A DNA stretch of 64,000 nucleotides, from positions 81,343-145,342 of the forward strand of contig JBAMJV010004292.1 of NCBI GenBank assembly GCA_037951105.1, written 5' to 3'. Made by a program: the position numbers and the translations under genes. Positions 47,222 to 57,982 of this stretch are shown piece after piece. Position 1 is the stretch's first letter, and every line of letters starts with the position of its first letter. Under the pieces are notes generated by a model, which worked only from the letters and a program-made list of their open reading frames with translations, searched no databases and had not been told where the DNA came from. Source of the stretch: Echinarachnius parma (Eukaryota; Echinodermata; Echinoidea; Clypeasteroida; Echinarachniidae).

Positions 47222-47640
47222 AATGCAACAAGTTGTAACTGGCATTTGCCTTTAATGCAGAAGGTATGTCACATGCAAAAATTGACTACATCGCTAGATC
47301 AGCACAGGATCTTGACATCAACATTATCCTTCTACAAGAAACCCATATCCGTGATGAAACATGTGCATCTAAGTTTCGCATATGCGGTTTCAAGCTCATT
47401 GCGGCCGTGCATCACGCCAAGTATGGAGTTGCTACCTACCTATTAGACATGACCTGACGGACTTTTGTGTCCTCGAGAAATCCTCTAATACTGACATCTT
47501 CACTGCTACCGTGAAAGTTGGAGATACGACAATCACAAACATATACAAACCACCAAAAACAAACTGGCCCTCTTCTGCACTACAGATCCATGCCCACCCT
47601 GAAGTCCATGCTGGAGATTTTAACAGTCACCACTCATCCT
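47222..47640 (+). pseudogene. Non-LTR retrotransposon endonuclease fragment
   Basis: Translation shows FNAEGMSHAKIDYIAR, then IILLQETHIRDE, then (after a frameshift near 47440) NIYKPPKTNW and HAGDFNSHHSSWG. These are the N, QET and GDFN motifs of an AP-type endonuclease domain of CR1/I/Jockey-like elements. No reverse transcriptase follows; the fragment runs straight into a minisatellite. Confidence 0.85.
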
Positions 47641-47654
47641 GGGGAAGTTGCATT

Positions 47655-48335
47655 ATGTTTCATGACCTCTCACACGACACATCTTTTTTGCTGAAATGCT
47701 AAGAGATCAGAAGTTGCATTATGTTTCATGACATCTCACACAATGCAACTTGCTTGTTGCAACGCTAGTGATCAGAAGTTGCATTATTTATGTTTCATGA
47801 CATCTCACACAATGCAACTTGCTTGTTGCAACGCTAGTGATCAGAAGTTGCATTATTTATGTTTCATGACACCTCACACAATGCAACTTGCTTGTTGCAA
47901 CGCTAGTGATCAGAAGTTGCATTATTTATGTTTCATGACATCTCACACAATGCAACTTGCTTGTTGCAACGCTAGTGATCAGAATTTGCATTATTTATGT
48001 TTCATGACATCTCACACAATGCAACTTGCTTGTTGCAACGCTAGTGATCAGAATTTGCATTATGTTTCAAGACCTCTCACACGACGCAACTTTTTTGCTG
48101 CAATGCTAGAGATCAGAAGTTGCATTATTTATCATGACATCTCACACAATGGAACTTGCTTGTTGCAACGCTAGTGATCAGAAATTGCATTATTTATGTT
48201 TCATGACATCTCACACAATGCAACTTGCTTGTTGCAACGCTAGTGATCAGAAGTTGCATTATTTATGTTTCATGACATCTCACACAATGCAACTTGCTTG
48301 TTGCAATGCTAGTGATCAGAAGTTGCATGTTTCAT
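47655..48335. repeat. Minisatellite, 69-bp unit
   Basis: About ten units with GATCAGAAGTTGCATTATTT, ATGTTTCATGACATCTCACA and CAATGCAACTTGCTTGTTGC. The unit is 23 codons long, so a 148-codon frame stays open. It is a repeat artefact and not a protein. Confidence 0.93.
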
Positions 48336-48342
48336 GCCATGA

Positions 48343-48555
48343 AGCAGCAGGAATCTTGTGGGAGTGAAGCAGCAGGAATCTTGTGGGAGTGAAGCAGCAG
48401 GAATCTTGTGGGAGTGAAGCAGCAGGAATCTTGTGTGAGTGAAGCAGCAGGAATCTTGTGGGAATGAAACAGCAAGAATCTTGAGGGAGTAAAACAGCAA
48501 GAATCTTGTGGGAGTGAAGCAGCAATAATCTTGTGGGAGTGAAACAGCACAAATC
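48343..48555. repeat. Minisatellite, 25-bp unit
   Basis: Eight units of GAAGCAGCAGGAATCTTGTG plus GGAGT. It starts within 10 bp of the end of the 69-bp array, so two unrelated tandem arrays sit side by side. Confidence 0.93.
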
Positions 48556-48833
48556 ATAGGAGTTGATGAGACCATTGCTTGCACTAAACTATCCACTCCC
48601 ATTCTGTCACACACTAGAGACGTTACAGCAATATCTGCATTATACAAATTGTACACCACTAACTGCCCTCAAGATATGGCAAAATTGCTTCCCTCTCGGT
48701 TTTGAAAGAGGGCACGTGATTAGGTTGAGTTCATCTATGCCCGACCATGCAGTTACTACCCATGAAGCCAGAACATACTCATTGGATAGAAGCTTTATCC
48801 ACTGTGCTGTTGGGGCCAACATCAGTACAAAAG

Positions 48834-48954
48834 GTCAAGAGACTTCGCAACGGTATACCCGGTCGTCGCAAATTTGGTCTCAAATATGCACTTCAATGAC
48901 AAAACTCATGAAGCAGCGCAGCAATACCTGCAAGTGTTGCCCTATTAGGGTTAA
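48834..48954. mobile_element. Right-end fragment of a G-tract TTAA element
   Basis: Ends CCCTATTAGGGTTAA and contains GGTATACCCGGTCGTCGCAA, which matches 27545-27610 (complement) and 39970-40000. The left end is lost. Confidence 0.7.
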
Positions 48955-49041
48955 GATAAAGATGTCCTCTTGAGGCTTTTGTTCACTAAATGCATTTAAT
49001 ATTTAATTTTACTTTATTAAAGTCTCGACATATAAGACAGT

Positions 49042-49498
49042 TTAAAGGGATCTAGTAACTTTGTTGACGCAGTATGCACAAATCTATGAATGGTTGATAA
49101 AATGTGTATTTTTGTGATCTGATAATTATGTCCACTGAGTAATGTGTGAACATTTCGCATCAAATGGATGTTACATGGCCGGGTAATAAGCGAAAAATGC
49201 AGGAGGCAGCCATTTCTTCAACTTCTCGCAGTGAAATGACGTGTCAGGCGGAGAACACAATAGCGGGTTACGATATGCTATATAATTGTGTTCTCCGCCT
49301 GACACGTCATTTCACCACGAGTAGTTTAAGAAATGACCACCTCATGTGGGCATTGAAAGCAAAAGACAGTGGTCCATAAAAAAAAGATTATTTGTGTCAT
49401 CAGGAATTTTCAAGAGGAAATAACTGACTAGCAATGACAGGAGTTATGCTCTCATCACATCCAGTAAGTCAAAAGCATAGGATTTCCTTCCCATTTAA
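49042..49498. mobile_element. TTAA-flanked foldback related to F3 and F6
   Basis: Left end TTAAAGGGATCTAGTAAC is that of F3; the palindromic centre (GTGTTCTCCGCCTGACACG) and the right end CCTTCCCATTTAA are those of the F6 copy at 2829-3279. A chimera of two families, or one family with variable ends. Confidence 0.7.
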
Positions 49499-49802
49499 AT
49501 TGAACTTTAAAAAGCCTACTATTTTGCCCCATAATCTTTAGTTCTGGATATCGAACACCCAGAAAGTTATGAAGCCAAAGCAAGCGCTCACCGAGTGTGC
49601 TATGTGCAACATGACACTGTTCGTGGAAAAAAAATATTTTGAGCCCCCCCCCCTCCCCCATCATAAGATCCTAGCCACGCCACTGGGTTGGTCACTTCAC
49701 TCCATAGCCCAAAAAGGTGGACATGAATTATCACCCCCCCCCCCCCCCCCAATGGCGAGAAGAAATTGACACCATTTTTTTGTTAATGATTGTTGAACTT
49801 AC

Positions 49803-49988
49803 GTCTGCAAACCGGGAATGTACCCGACAGTGCACCATTCAGTTGGCAGGTAACCATGGCATCACCCTCCAGTCTGTACTGTATACCGTCGCATCCATAC
49901 TCGCACGATGTGTTGTACACTACACTAGAATTGGACCCACAGTTCCCAGAGAGGACGGCACTGTACGCAGGGACCGGACAGGTAACAT
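49803..49988 (-). CDS. CCP/sushi module 4 exon
   Basis: Exon of 186 nt, phase 1-1; acceptor CAAACAG, donor GTAAGTTC. It has no internal start codon in a useful position, so a simple Met-to-stop search misses it. The frame reads VTCPVPAYS at the start and GTFPVCR at the end, with six cysteines and sequons NSS and NTS. Only about 280 bp of intron separates it from module 3, the shortest intron in the gene, and that interval (49989-50267) holds nothing recognisable. Confidence 0.88.
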
Positions 49989-50267
49989 CTGTTTGGAGAG
50001 AGAGAGTTATACAAAGACGGAGATTAAAAAAGGACCATTTTAGACAAAATTAATTTTTAAAAAGAACTGTTGGTATGATTGCAAATTCCTCCCAGTAAGG
50101 CATGAGCATGTCAATGTATGATATTTTTGTTTCTTCTTTTATTATTTAGAATGTAGCAAGGTTTAATTCCTGCAAGTGTGCGATTTTTTTTCGACATAAA
50201 TATATTCGTGCCAATTATAGTGATACTGGAGTATTGTGATTTTTAAACATATTGTCTTAATACTCAC

Positions 50268-50456
50268 TGACACATTGTGGGAATGGCTCTGAAAAGAGAG
50301 AGCTCTGTTGACAGATGGTGCTGGGAGAATCACCTGCTAGCCGGTAGCCCTCCGCACAACTGAATTCACACACAGTGTCAAACCGAAGACTCTGACCGAT
50401 GGTGCAGTTCCCAATCAACAACTGTTCATCGTACTCCGGAACGTCGCAATAAACCG
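50268..50456 (-). CDS. CCP/sushi module 3 exon
   Basis: Exon of 189 nt, phase 1-1; acceptor TTGACAG, donor GTGAGTAT. Six cysteines in the order YC, GNC, VC, FSC, IC, QC, with the CEFSCAEGYRL core that is characteristic of selectin-like CCP modules. One sequon (NCT). A 33-bp minisatellite (50573-51330) sits about 120 bp upstream in the preceding intron. Confidence 0.9.
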
Positions 50457-50572
50457 CTGTCAATTAAAGAAGAGAAAAACAATACAACCAATGACAGAGC
50501 AAATACCTCCTAAAGTGCCAAGTACTTGACTGCAGTGCTTTGAGCTTGAGTGTAATCTAACACTGCAGTTCT

Positions 50573-51330
50573 TTATGCATGACTGCAAGCTTCCACTGCA
50601 GTGTGTTATGCATGACTGCAAGCTTCCACTGCAGTGCTTTATACATGACTGCAAGCTTCCACTGCAGTGCTTTATGCATGACTGCAAGCTTCCACTGCAG
50701 TGCGTTATGCATGACTGCAAGCTTCCACTGCAGTTCTTTATGCATGACTGCAAGCTTCCACTGCAGTGCTTTATGTATGACTGCAAGCTTCCACTGCAGT
50801 GCTTTATGCATGACTGCAATCTTACACTGCAGTGCTTTATGCATGACTGCAAGCTTCCACTGCAGTACTTTATGCATGACTGCAAGCTTACACTGCAGTG
50901 CTTTATGCATGTGCTTTATACATGACTGCACGCCTCCACTGCAGTGCTTTATACATGACTGCAAGCTTCCACTGCAGTGCTTTATGCATGACTGCAAGCT
51001 TCCACTGCAGTGCTTAATGCATGACTGCAAGCTTCCACGTCAGTGCTGTATGCATGACTGCAAGCTTCCACTGCAGTTCTTTATACATAACTGCAAGCTT
51101 CCACTGTACAAGTGCTTTATACATGACTGCAAGCTTCCACTGCAATGATATATGCATGACTGCAAGCTTCCACTGCAGTGCTTTATGCCTGACTGCAAGC
51201 TTCCACTGCATTACTTTATGCATGACTGTAATCTTCCACTGCAGTGCTTTATGCATGACTAAGCTTCCACTGCAGTGTTTTATGCATGACTGCAGGCTTC
51301 CACTGCAGTGCTTTATGCATGACTTTGCGC
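50573..51330. repeat. Minisatellite, 33-bp unit, ~23 copies
   Basis: Unit TGACTGCAAGCTTCCACTGC plus AGTGCTTTATGCA. Eleven codons per unit keep long frames open on both strands. It lies in the intron close to the acceptor of module 3. TGCAG words recur in every unit. Confidence 0.95.
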
Positions 51331-51670
51331 ATCGGTATATAATGCAGTAATTGATCTTGAGTATCAGTGCTAGCAGTTCAATACATATTATTGTTAATCA
51401 CCAAATTGCATTAAACATTGGCCTCATGATGAGGCTGACACTGGAATTATTAAATTGGCAGTGTTAAAGGGGGGGGGGGGGGGGGGGGCAAAGGAGTTCA
51501 ATAAAACATTGCTTTCACATGTCGAAGTAAGAAACCTCCTCATGAACACTAATGGGTACAATTACAAAAGAAACACATGTTGATAAAATTGTAGGCACAG
51601 ACTTTACATACACTAGTGTAGAACAAGATTATAGGCTGGTAGTCATAACGTATTTATAAGCATTCCTATA

Positions 51671-52302
51671 CAGTGTGAGTATAACAAAACCGGACTTTGA
51701 TAGTTTATAAATCCACAATTCTAAACATATATATATGTTGGTATTAGTATCATGTTAAAGCTTGGGAAATTGGCTTTGAAATGATATATCATAGATTTTG
51801 ATCGCTTTACGCTTGACCGAACATGACCTTATTATCCAAAGTCATGCAAAAGGATGCGTCTGTTTACCGTTTTCTTTTCAAAAGAACATTTCAAAAATAT
51901 CATTTGGTGAATCAAAACAAAATACCAGCTGGTTGCCAGTGTTTTTCATGTTTATCAAGGTGGAAGGGGTCCCCCCCCCCCCCCCCACCCTCCTCCCATC
52001 AGCAACCCCACACTTTTTGGAGGCAGGGGGCCCTGAATAGGACATGCAGGATGAAGCTATCTTTGAAAATCAGACAACAGATGCAACCATTCACAAAACA
52101 AGAACGCTGCAAACTTGGACACGGGTAGCTTTTGCATGACTTTGGATAATAAGTCGCGTTTGGTGAAGCGTAAGGTGATCAGAGTGTATGATATATCAGT
52201 ATGATATACGCCATTTCCCAAGCTTTAACATGATACCAATATGTTAGAATTGTTCATTTATAAGCTATTAAAGTCCGATTTCGTTTTATTTGACTCACAC
52301 TG
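51671..52302. mobile_element. Foldback with CAGTGTGAGT ends
   Basis: CAGTGTGAGTATAACAAAAC at the left, inverted counterpart TTTTATTTGACTCACACTG at the right; arms share CATGTTAAAGCTTGGGAAAT. TA stands before the left end. Tc1/mariner-type MITE is possible. Non-coding. 52303-52872 shows nothing recognisable. Confidence 0.75.
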
Positions 52303-52872
52303 CATATCATGTGATATTTCTAATAATAAAAGCATTACAAAATTGTTTAAATATATCAGTAAATTATACAAAAATAGGCTGTTAATTCAAATATACAAAG
52401 AGAGATATTTAAATTTAATGTAATATAAAATAGAACAAATACAAACTTTGAAGATAAATATTCTTTTCCTTCTGCATTTTTATGAATTAAAGTGATTAAT
52501 TAACTTCATCAGATTTTTCCTAAAAGTGATATTTGAGACTTTAATCAAATGCCAGTATCACGGTTAGATTCTTATTTCATAATGTGTGAAAGTTTTATAG
52601 AAAACAACACCATTTACCTAGTAAAAAGGGGAGAAAATGGATTGTATTGCCTACTCCCAATAGATCTTGGCTACAATCAAAATGCCTTCTCTATAAATTG
52701 GGACACAAACATATCCAAACCCAATTCATTATTGTCTTACCATAAGCCAAACAACAATGTACATGTACAAGAGAAAAATGAAAGCTCCAAGTGATTTTGG
52801 TTGAATTTGACAAAGTTAATGGATCACTTATAAAATAAAAACTGACTATCAAGAAGTTACATGTACATGTTA

Positions 52873-53439
52873 TTAAAGGGATAGTTGAGTTTTGAGTTTT
52901 GGTAGAGAGGGCGCTAGACTACTTTTTTTGTGAGGTAATGAAAAACTGAGTGCAAAATTTGAAAGAGCATAATATTTAAATAATAAAATCATCTTTGTTT
53001 GATCAAAATCAGTTCAGAGACGGCTGAAATATCCATAAATATAACAATTTGTAATAAACCTGGGGCCCCAGGTTTATTAGAGAATTTTGAACCAGCCGTT
53101 AAAAATTCTTAAAAAATGCTTCCTCTTTTCAAAAAGTTACAAAATAGGTATTTAAATAGTTGTTGGTTATTTCTCTATCTAATCACTATTTCAACAAAGC
53201 ATCACATGCACAATATTTTATTCAAAATGGTTCAAACCGATGAGTGTTTAGAGAGCGCCCTCTTACGTTTTAACGGCTCTTTTTGAATGATAACATGATC
53301 TTTACTACGTCATTTGTAATTTTGTGTTCCTTTCTAGTTATAACTATTAGTTTGTAATATAATGATGCAGGTTTTGGTTACTAAAATTCAGTTTCACCAA
53401 AACTGTACTCTCCTTACCTGAACTCAACTATCCCTTTAA
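52873..53439. mobile_element. TTAA-flanked MITE, family F2, copy 2
   Basis: Ends TTAAAGGGATAGTTGAGTTT and CTCAACTATCCCTTTAA; central palindrome AAACCTGGGGCCCCAGGTTT. Reverse orientation relative to copies 1 and 3. Confidence 0.9.
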
Positions 53440-53494
53440 GAAGTGCATATTCACAAAGTGTGATTAAAACAGGATAAAACAATGCAATTCATAC

Positions 53495-53686
53495 GTGAGC
53501 ATCTGTAATCTGGATAAAGATCCAAGGTTCCATTAGCGTGGCAGGTGTAGTTTTCAGTCCCTTCTAATATGAAGCCCCTCTCGCATCCGAGCTGGCACGT
53601 CGTTTGGTAATCAACAACAGACTCCTGGCAGGCCTCGTTCAGGTAAAGAGCGGGTAGACACAGATCCCACAAAGAACAGTTGATTA
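53495..53686 (-). CDS. CCP/sushi module 2 exon (seven cysteines)
   Basis: Exon of 192 nt, phase 1-1; acceptor ATCAG, donor GTATGAAT. The module starts INCSLWDLC and ends YPDYRCS. It has seven cysteines because of an additional one in the WDLC segment, so one may be unpaired or pair with another module. Sequons NYT and NGT are present. It is more diverged than its neighbours. It lies just 5' (in gene orientation) of a TTAA-flanked MITE at 52873-53439. Confidence 0.85.
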
Positions 53687-53737
53687 CTGATGTACAGAAA
53701 GAAAAAACAAAGTAAAGAGGAGAGTGTTATAACAAAA

Positions 53738-53990
53738 CTAGATGGATCTTCGACTGCTCAGTCGAAAATGATGCCTCCACCGTTAAGCGATTTTTATTAC
53801 AAGCCCAAATTAACATGCACTGAATTATTTAAACTTAATTTTGATGGTATTCCGTTGACCAGATAGGGAGATATCATAATTACAAGCTATTTTGCATATA
53901 AAAATGAGCCGTGACATTGACCTTTGACCCCATGACCCAAAATCTAAATATATATCTTATAAGCTCCCCAAGATACATACAGGAGGCATA
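53738..53990 (+). mobile_element. Pearl/HINE-like element P5, internally deleted
   Basis: Starts CTAGATGGATCTTCGACTGC, has one TGACATTGACCTTTGACCCC unit and ends directly in GGAGGCATA, with no microsatellite or hairpin arm. Confidence 0.75.
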
Positions 53991-54313
53991 ACAATTGTCT
54001 TGCATGGGTTAACAGCAGGTTATAAAACAACAGGGGGAGTGATTATGTCATAGAGATGGAGTAAATCATGTAATCCCCATATACAGCCTTGGACAAAATT
54101 ATTAGACCAAGCACTTTTTCATCAAATCTATCGAAGTATTACACTATTTTGTCCATTTTATAATATTTTAAAGAAAAAAAGTTAATGACATACCAACAGG
54201 GGTTTAGTCCATGGTGTTAGAGATACCTACCACATATGTTCTGCCTTTAATTTGATAACAAACATGATTTTTTATAGAAATTGTATGGATTTTGTCCATT
54301 CCGTACATGTACA

Positions 54314-54729
54314 TTAAAGGGTACCACCACCCAAATCTAATATTCTTATTATAGAAAGGTAACATCTTTAGTATTCCATTCCATCAACAAGTTCACAAAA
54401 ATAAGTTTTCAGAAGAAAAAATATATAATTGGAAAACGCATCACCATTCTAAAGCATGCGTTCATGTGGTCTGAATTGAGTAGACTACTGCGTGTGCAGC
54501 AAGCGAATCGCCCAGGATTACATTGCCTACACACGTACGCGTGAATAGCATTGGCGCACTCGCAAACCAGGAACCAGGAAATAGTAGTGGTTCCGTAAGT
54601 GGTGGAAATTAATTGCTTTGTTTATGAATTACACAACCCTTTGTAAAATGTTGGGTATCTATTTGATATCACAAAACAGTTCCAAAACATATAGTAATGT
54701 GTTGTTATTTGCCCGGTGGTCCCCTTTAA
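54314..54729. mobile_element. TTAA-flanked MITE (family F5)
   Basis: Ends TTAAAGGGTACCACCACCC and GGTGGTCCCCTTTAA. About 416 bp, non-coding. Confidence 0.75.
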
Positions 54730-55086
54730 TGTATGGGTTTTATAGATATCTTTTTAATACAAAGTGCAAAATTGTATGAATTTTTTCCCTGTAAGTTGTG
54801 ATTATCCATAATGGTCTCTCCAGTTCCTAGTGTGACTTGTATTAGCACTTTGATTCTTGGTGAGAGGTGCCAAGTGGCATTTAACTCTGTTGGAGAAGCA
54901 AATAATATGTTGATGCTGACTGCCTGTGCTTTAGCAGTATACCAGGATAGATAGAGTCCAAACTCCATCTTCACCTGGTTTTACTTCTTTGATAAGAGCG
55001 ATTGACTGTCACTTAGCAACTCTAATCAAGAATTGATTTACTATAAATAAACAAGCTACACAAAGAATGGAAAACATTTCTATGAT

Positions 55087-55649
55087 TTAAAGGGATAGTT
55101 GAGTTCTGGTAAGGAGAGTACAGTTTTGGTGAAACTGAATGTTAGTAACCAAAACCTGCATCATTACATTACAAACTAATAGTTATAACTAGAAAGGAAC
55201 ACAAAATTACAAATGACGTAGTAAAGATCATGTTATCATAAAAAAGAGCCGTTAACACGTAAGAGGGCGCTCTCTAAACACTCATCGGTTTGAACCATTT
55301 TGAATAAAATATTGTGCATGTGATGCTTTGTTGAAATAGTGATTAGATAGAGAAATAACCAACAACTATTTAAATACCTATTTTGTAACTTTTTGAAAAG
55401 AGGAAGCATTTTTTAAGAATTTTTAACGGCTGGTTCAAAATTCTCTAATAAACCTGGGGCCCCAGGTTTATTACAAATTGTTATATTTATGGATATTTCA
55501 GCCGTCTCTGAACTGATTTTGATCAAACAAAGATGATTTTATTATTCAAATATTATGCTCTTTCAAATTTTACACTCAGTTTTTCATTACCTCACAACAA
55601 AAATAAGTAGTCTAGCGCCCTCTCTACCAAAACTCAACTATTCCTTTAA
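55087..55649. mobile_element. TTAA-flanked MITE, family F2, copy 3
   Basis: Ends TTAAAGGGATAGTTGAGTTC and CTCAACTATTCCTTTAA; central AAACCTGGGGCCCCAGGTTT. Nearly identical to copies 1 and 2, so this family was active recently. Confidence 0.9.
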
Positions 55650-56076
55650 GCACCACTTACAGAAAAAAAAAGAGTCATAAATTGTTCCCCTATGCATTGA
55701 AAACGTGTGTATAAAACCCATACCTTTTTATGGTAAAAACCCACGTAATTATTCATAAAATTCATATTTTCTTCTAATTCAAGACATAAAATACAATATG
55801 TTGTAGGCATTCCTAATCCCATTGACTATACCCCCTTTGATATTGTATGAACTTTTGTTTCTTTAAAATGTAATTAAAGTGACATAATAGTGTGAACAAT
55901 CTCAACAATTGAGCAGAAAGTGCTTGGTCATATAATTGTTTCCAAGGCTGTATATGTATTAACATACTTACACTTTAATTCTGCTTCTTAATTGAAATGT
56001 GAATATGTTGGAATACTTACTGTTTATTGCTTAGTAATGTATTGCCAAATTACTCTCTTTGCATTTGATCTCATGA

Positions 56077-56298
56077 TTAAAGGGATCTAGTAACTGTGTT
56101 GACATGTTATCTGATATGTCCAAAGGGTATTGTGTGTTATATGGCTGAGTAATGAGCAAAAATGCAAAGTGATGTTCACAAACTCATTGCACTCAATGTG
56201 TACACGGTTTCGCGATCCGTTGGATTAATTAACATCTGAACACTTCAATCGTAAATATCTTTTTAATGAAAGGGAAATTTGAAAAACCGAAAAAGGTC
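56077..56298. mobile_element. F3 element, one end
   Basis: TTAAAGGGATCTAGTAACTG and the following text GAGTAATGAGCAAAAATGCA match the complement of the complete element at 57983-58367. No right end is evident. Further on, 56400-56530 holds GGTGGTCGCATTA repeats of unknown type. Confidence 0.6.
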
Positions 56299-57207
56299 CC
56301 ATGTAAGTCCCATTGTCCCACATGTTTTTATTTTTATGAGCATTATGTACCCATTCATTATTTTGTATGTCTATATATGTTTGTCTGTAATTTCAGAATT
56401 ATGGGGTGGTCGCTGGTCGCGTTAGGCAGGTGGTCGCATTACGCAGGTCGTTTAGCACATGATTTTTCAGGGGAGGACCGGAGAGGTGGTCGCTGTAGAC
56501 AGGTGGTCGCATTAGCAGGTTTGACTGTATAATCAATCGTTGTGAAAATGTAGGGATGGACTAGAAAGCAGAGCTTGCGAATTGTGGATCCCTGAAATTA
56601 GTAAGTACAAAATATAAATAATAATAAACTATAATAGTATTGTGAATACATTTTGGCGTCTAGGAGATAGAGAAAATAGTCATGGAAATCCCACACATGG
56701 CTATATCATATACATGTAGTATATCATACTTATGCAGTACAAACACAAGCCTAAAACTCCCCAAATAAATCTTCCACAGTAATGTTTAATTGCATCTATT
56801 GTTCCTTTATTATTCTCTTATGCCGGGATATTTTGCTCATCATTGCTCAAAATTTGCACTTCTGTGCTGGATTCTCTTCATATCAGAGTATGATAAGATA
56901 ATGATGCACCTGGTCATCACGCTGTGTGCACCAGATAAGTAGGCACCATAACAGTTACTATATTGTTGATTGAACAATTTAAAACGGTAAATACCTGAAA
57001 GAAAGACGTATTAATTATTGTTCAAAAATGTACAATTTCATACAAGATTTTTTTTATCAAAGCACGGTTACAGAAATGTTATGATGGTGAATATTGACCT
57101 GATATCAATAACTAAAATAATATGCACAATATAATGTATTGCTTTTTTAATCACTCTTGTTTTCTTAGGCAGCAAAGACTCTATTCAGAGCCACATGCAG
57201 TGCAATC

Positions 57208-57307
57208 ATGGGCGTCGATCTGTCATTGATACCCATTCATCAGGGGGGATGATCTATTCATTCATCCCCCCTGAGGAATATGTATTACGTAAGTATCGAC
57301 GCCCATG
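57208..57307. repeat. Short hairpin element, GGGCGTCGAT ends, copy 2
   Basis: ATGGGCGTCGATCTGTCATT with inverted GTAAGTATCGACGCCCAT; centre CAGGGGGGATGATCTATTCA. Same family as 13941-14044. The rest of 56530-57551 shows nothing else. Confidence 0.75.
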
Positions 57308-57551
57308 AGTGCAATCATATATATGTATATTACATGTACCTCCGTACAATAAATGTCATGTGGAATTTTTATTTCAGAGAACTTTTCCCGACCGAGTTGC
57401 ATTATAGTCCCTACAGACCTGGATATTTATAATGTAGGTTGTGAAATTGTATTATTCAAACAATACGAGTCATTATGTAAGATTGATTTTGATATATCCA
57501 TTTATTTAGAATAGCAATACATAGAGGTAATGAAAAGAAGGGACTACAAAC

Positions 57552-57749
57552 CTTGGCATGTTGGCCAGGCATCTGACCAAGTGTGGTTACGAAGACACCT
57601 CAGCTGAGGGCTCCCGCTGATCACATACCCCGTTTCACAACCAAAGCTGCACATCTGAGTCTCATTAATCATATCTCCCAGGCCACAGGTAATGCCGTCA
57701 GATAGGTCTACCATACGTGGGCCCAAGTCATTCTCAACCGTGCAGAGTG
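57552..57749 (-). CDS. CCP/sushi module 1 exon
   Basis: Exon of 198 nt, phase 1-1; acceptor TTTACAG, donor GTTTGTAG. It encodes one CCP module with six cysteines (LC, TC, MC, GC, RC, TC). The late Trp and the WPTC end are typical of CCP modules. Two N-glycosylation sequons (NET, NHT) are visible. The extra cysteine pair matches the selectin type of CCP rather than the four-cysteine complement type. It is the most 5' exon found; I saw no further cysteine-rich exon in 57750-64000, so the upstream intron is longer than 6 kb. Confidence 0.86.
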
Positions 57750-57982
57750 CTGTAAATTAAGTTATGGGAAATTCTTGTTTTCATCATCATCCACATGATC
57801 AGCATAATAACAAAAATCACCATATTACTCATACATACATTACATGTATTTACTCACAATTAAAGATGCTCAAAAGATGATCAAACGAACGGCACACTAG
57901 TATAGTATGCTATGATCACATAAGTTAGCAAGATGCTAGTGCCTTGATGCACAGTCAGTTGATGATTATGATGATCAACAGG

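Larger units (their letters stand above)
54082..55952. mobile_element. TIR element with TACAGCCTTGGACAAAA ends
   Basis: TACAGCCTTGGACAAAATTA at the left; inverted TAATTGTTTCCAAGGCTGTA at the right, with the shared inner text AAGCACTTT / AAAGTGCTT. TA-flanked, Tc1/mariner-like. A frame on the minus strand (54974-54726) has no recognised transposase motif. F5 (54314-54729) and F2 copy 3 (55087-55649) are nested in it. Confidence 0.7.
760..57749 (-). other. Gene span: CCP (sushi)-EGF-SEA multidomain protein, internal exons only
   Basis: Nineteen exons on the minus strand join into one open frame of 3038 nt. Order in the transcript: 12 CCP modules, 4 EGF, 2 atypical EGF-like, start of SEA. Every exon has AG before it and GT after it. 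All introns are phase 1 except the one after the SEA exon (phase 0). Exon lengths from 5' to 3' are 198, 192, 189, 186, 186, 189, 183, 189, 183, 189, 186, 186, 96, 96, 138, 120, 105, 117 and 110 nt. Phase 1-1 modules are the classic setting for exon shuffling. CCP modules bind protein or sugar ligands in complement regulators and selectins; SEA domains sit close to the membrane in mucin-like proteins. I infer a large extracellular or type I membrane protein. First and last exons, signal peptide and membrane segment are outside the window. I do not assign a gene name. Confidence 0.87.

Noticed and set aside
47655-48335. CRISPR-like regular repeats
   Set aside because: Units are contiguous with no unique spacers, and the genome is clearly an animal's.
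47728-48367. Long open frames of 148 and 77 codons with repeated MTSHTMQLACCNASDQ-like text
   Set aside because: They come from a 69-bp tandem repeat whose unit is a multiple of three; no independent coding evidence.
50460-51350. Open frames of up to 189 codons on both strands
   Set aside because: By-product of a 33-bp minisatellite; all frames are open because the unit lacks stops.
54726-54974. 82-codon frame as a Tc1-type transposase
   Set aside because: Lies in a TIR element, but no helix-turn-helix or DDE motif can be recognised.
760-57749. Naming the gene as SVEP1, a selectin or a complement factor
   Set aside because: No lectin, VWA or pentraxin module is seen and the module order differs; orthology cannot be decided from the window.
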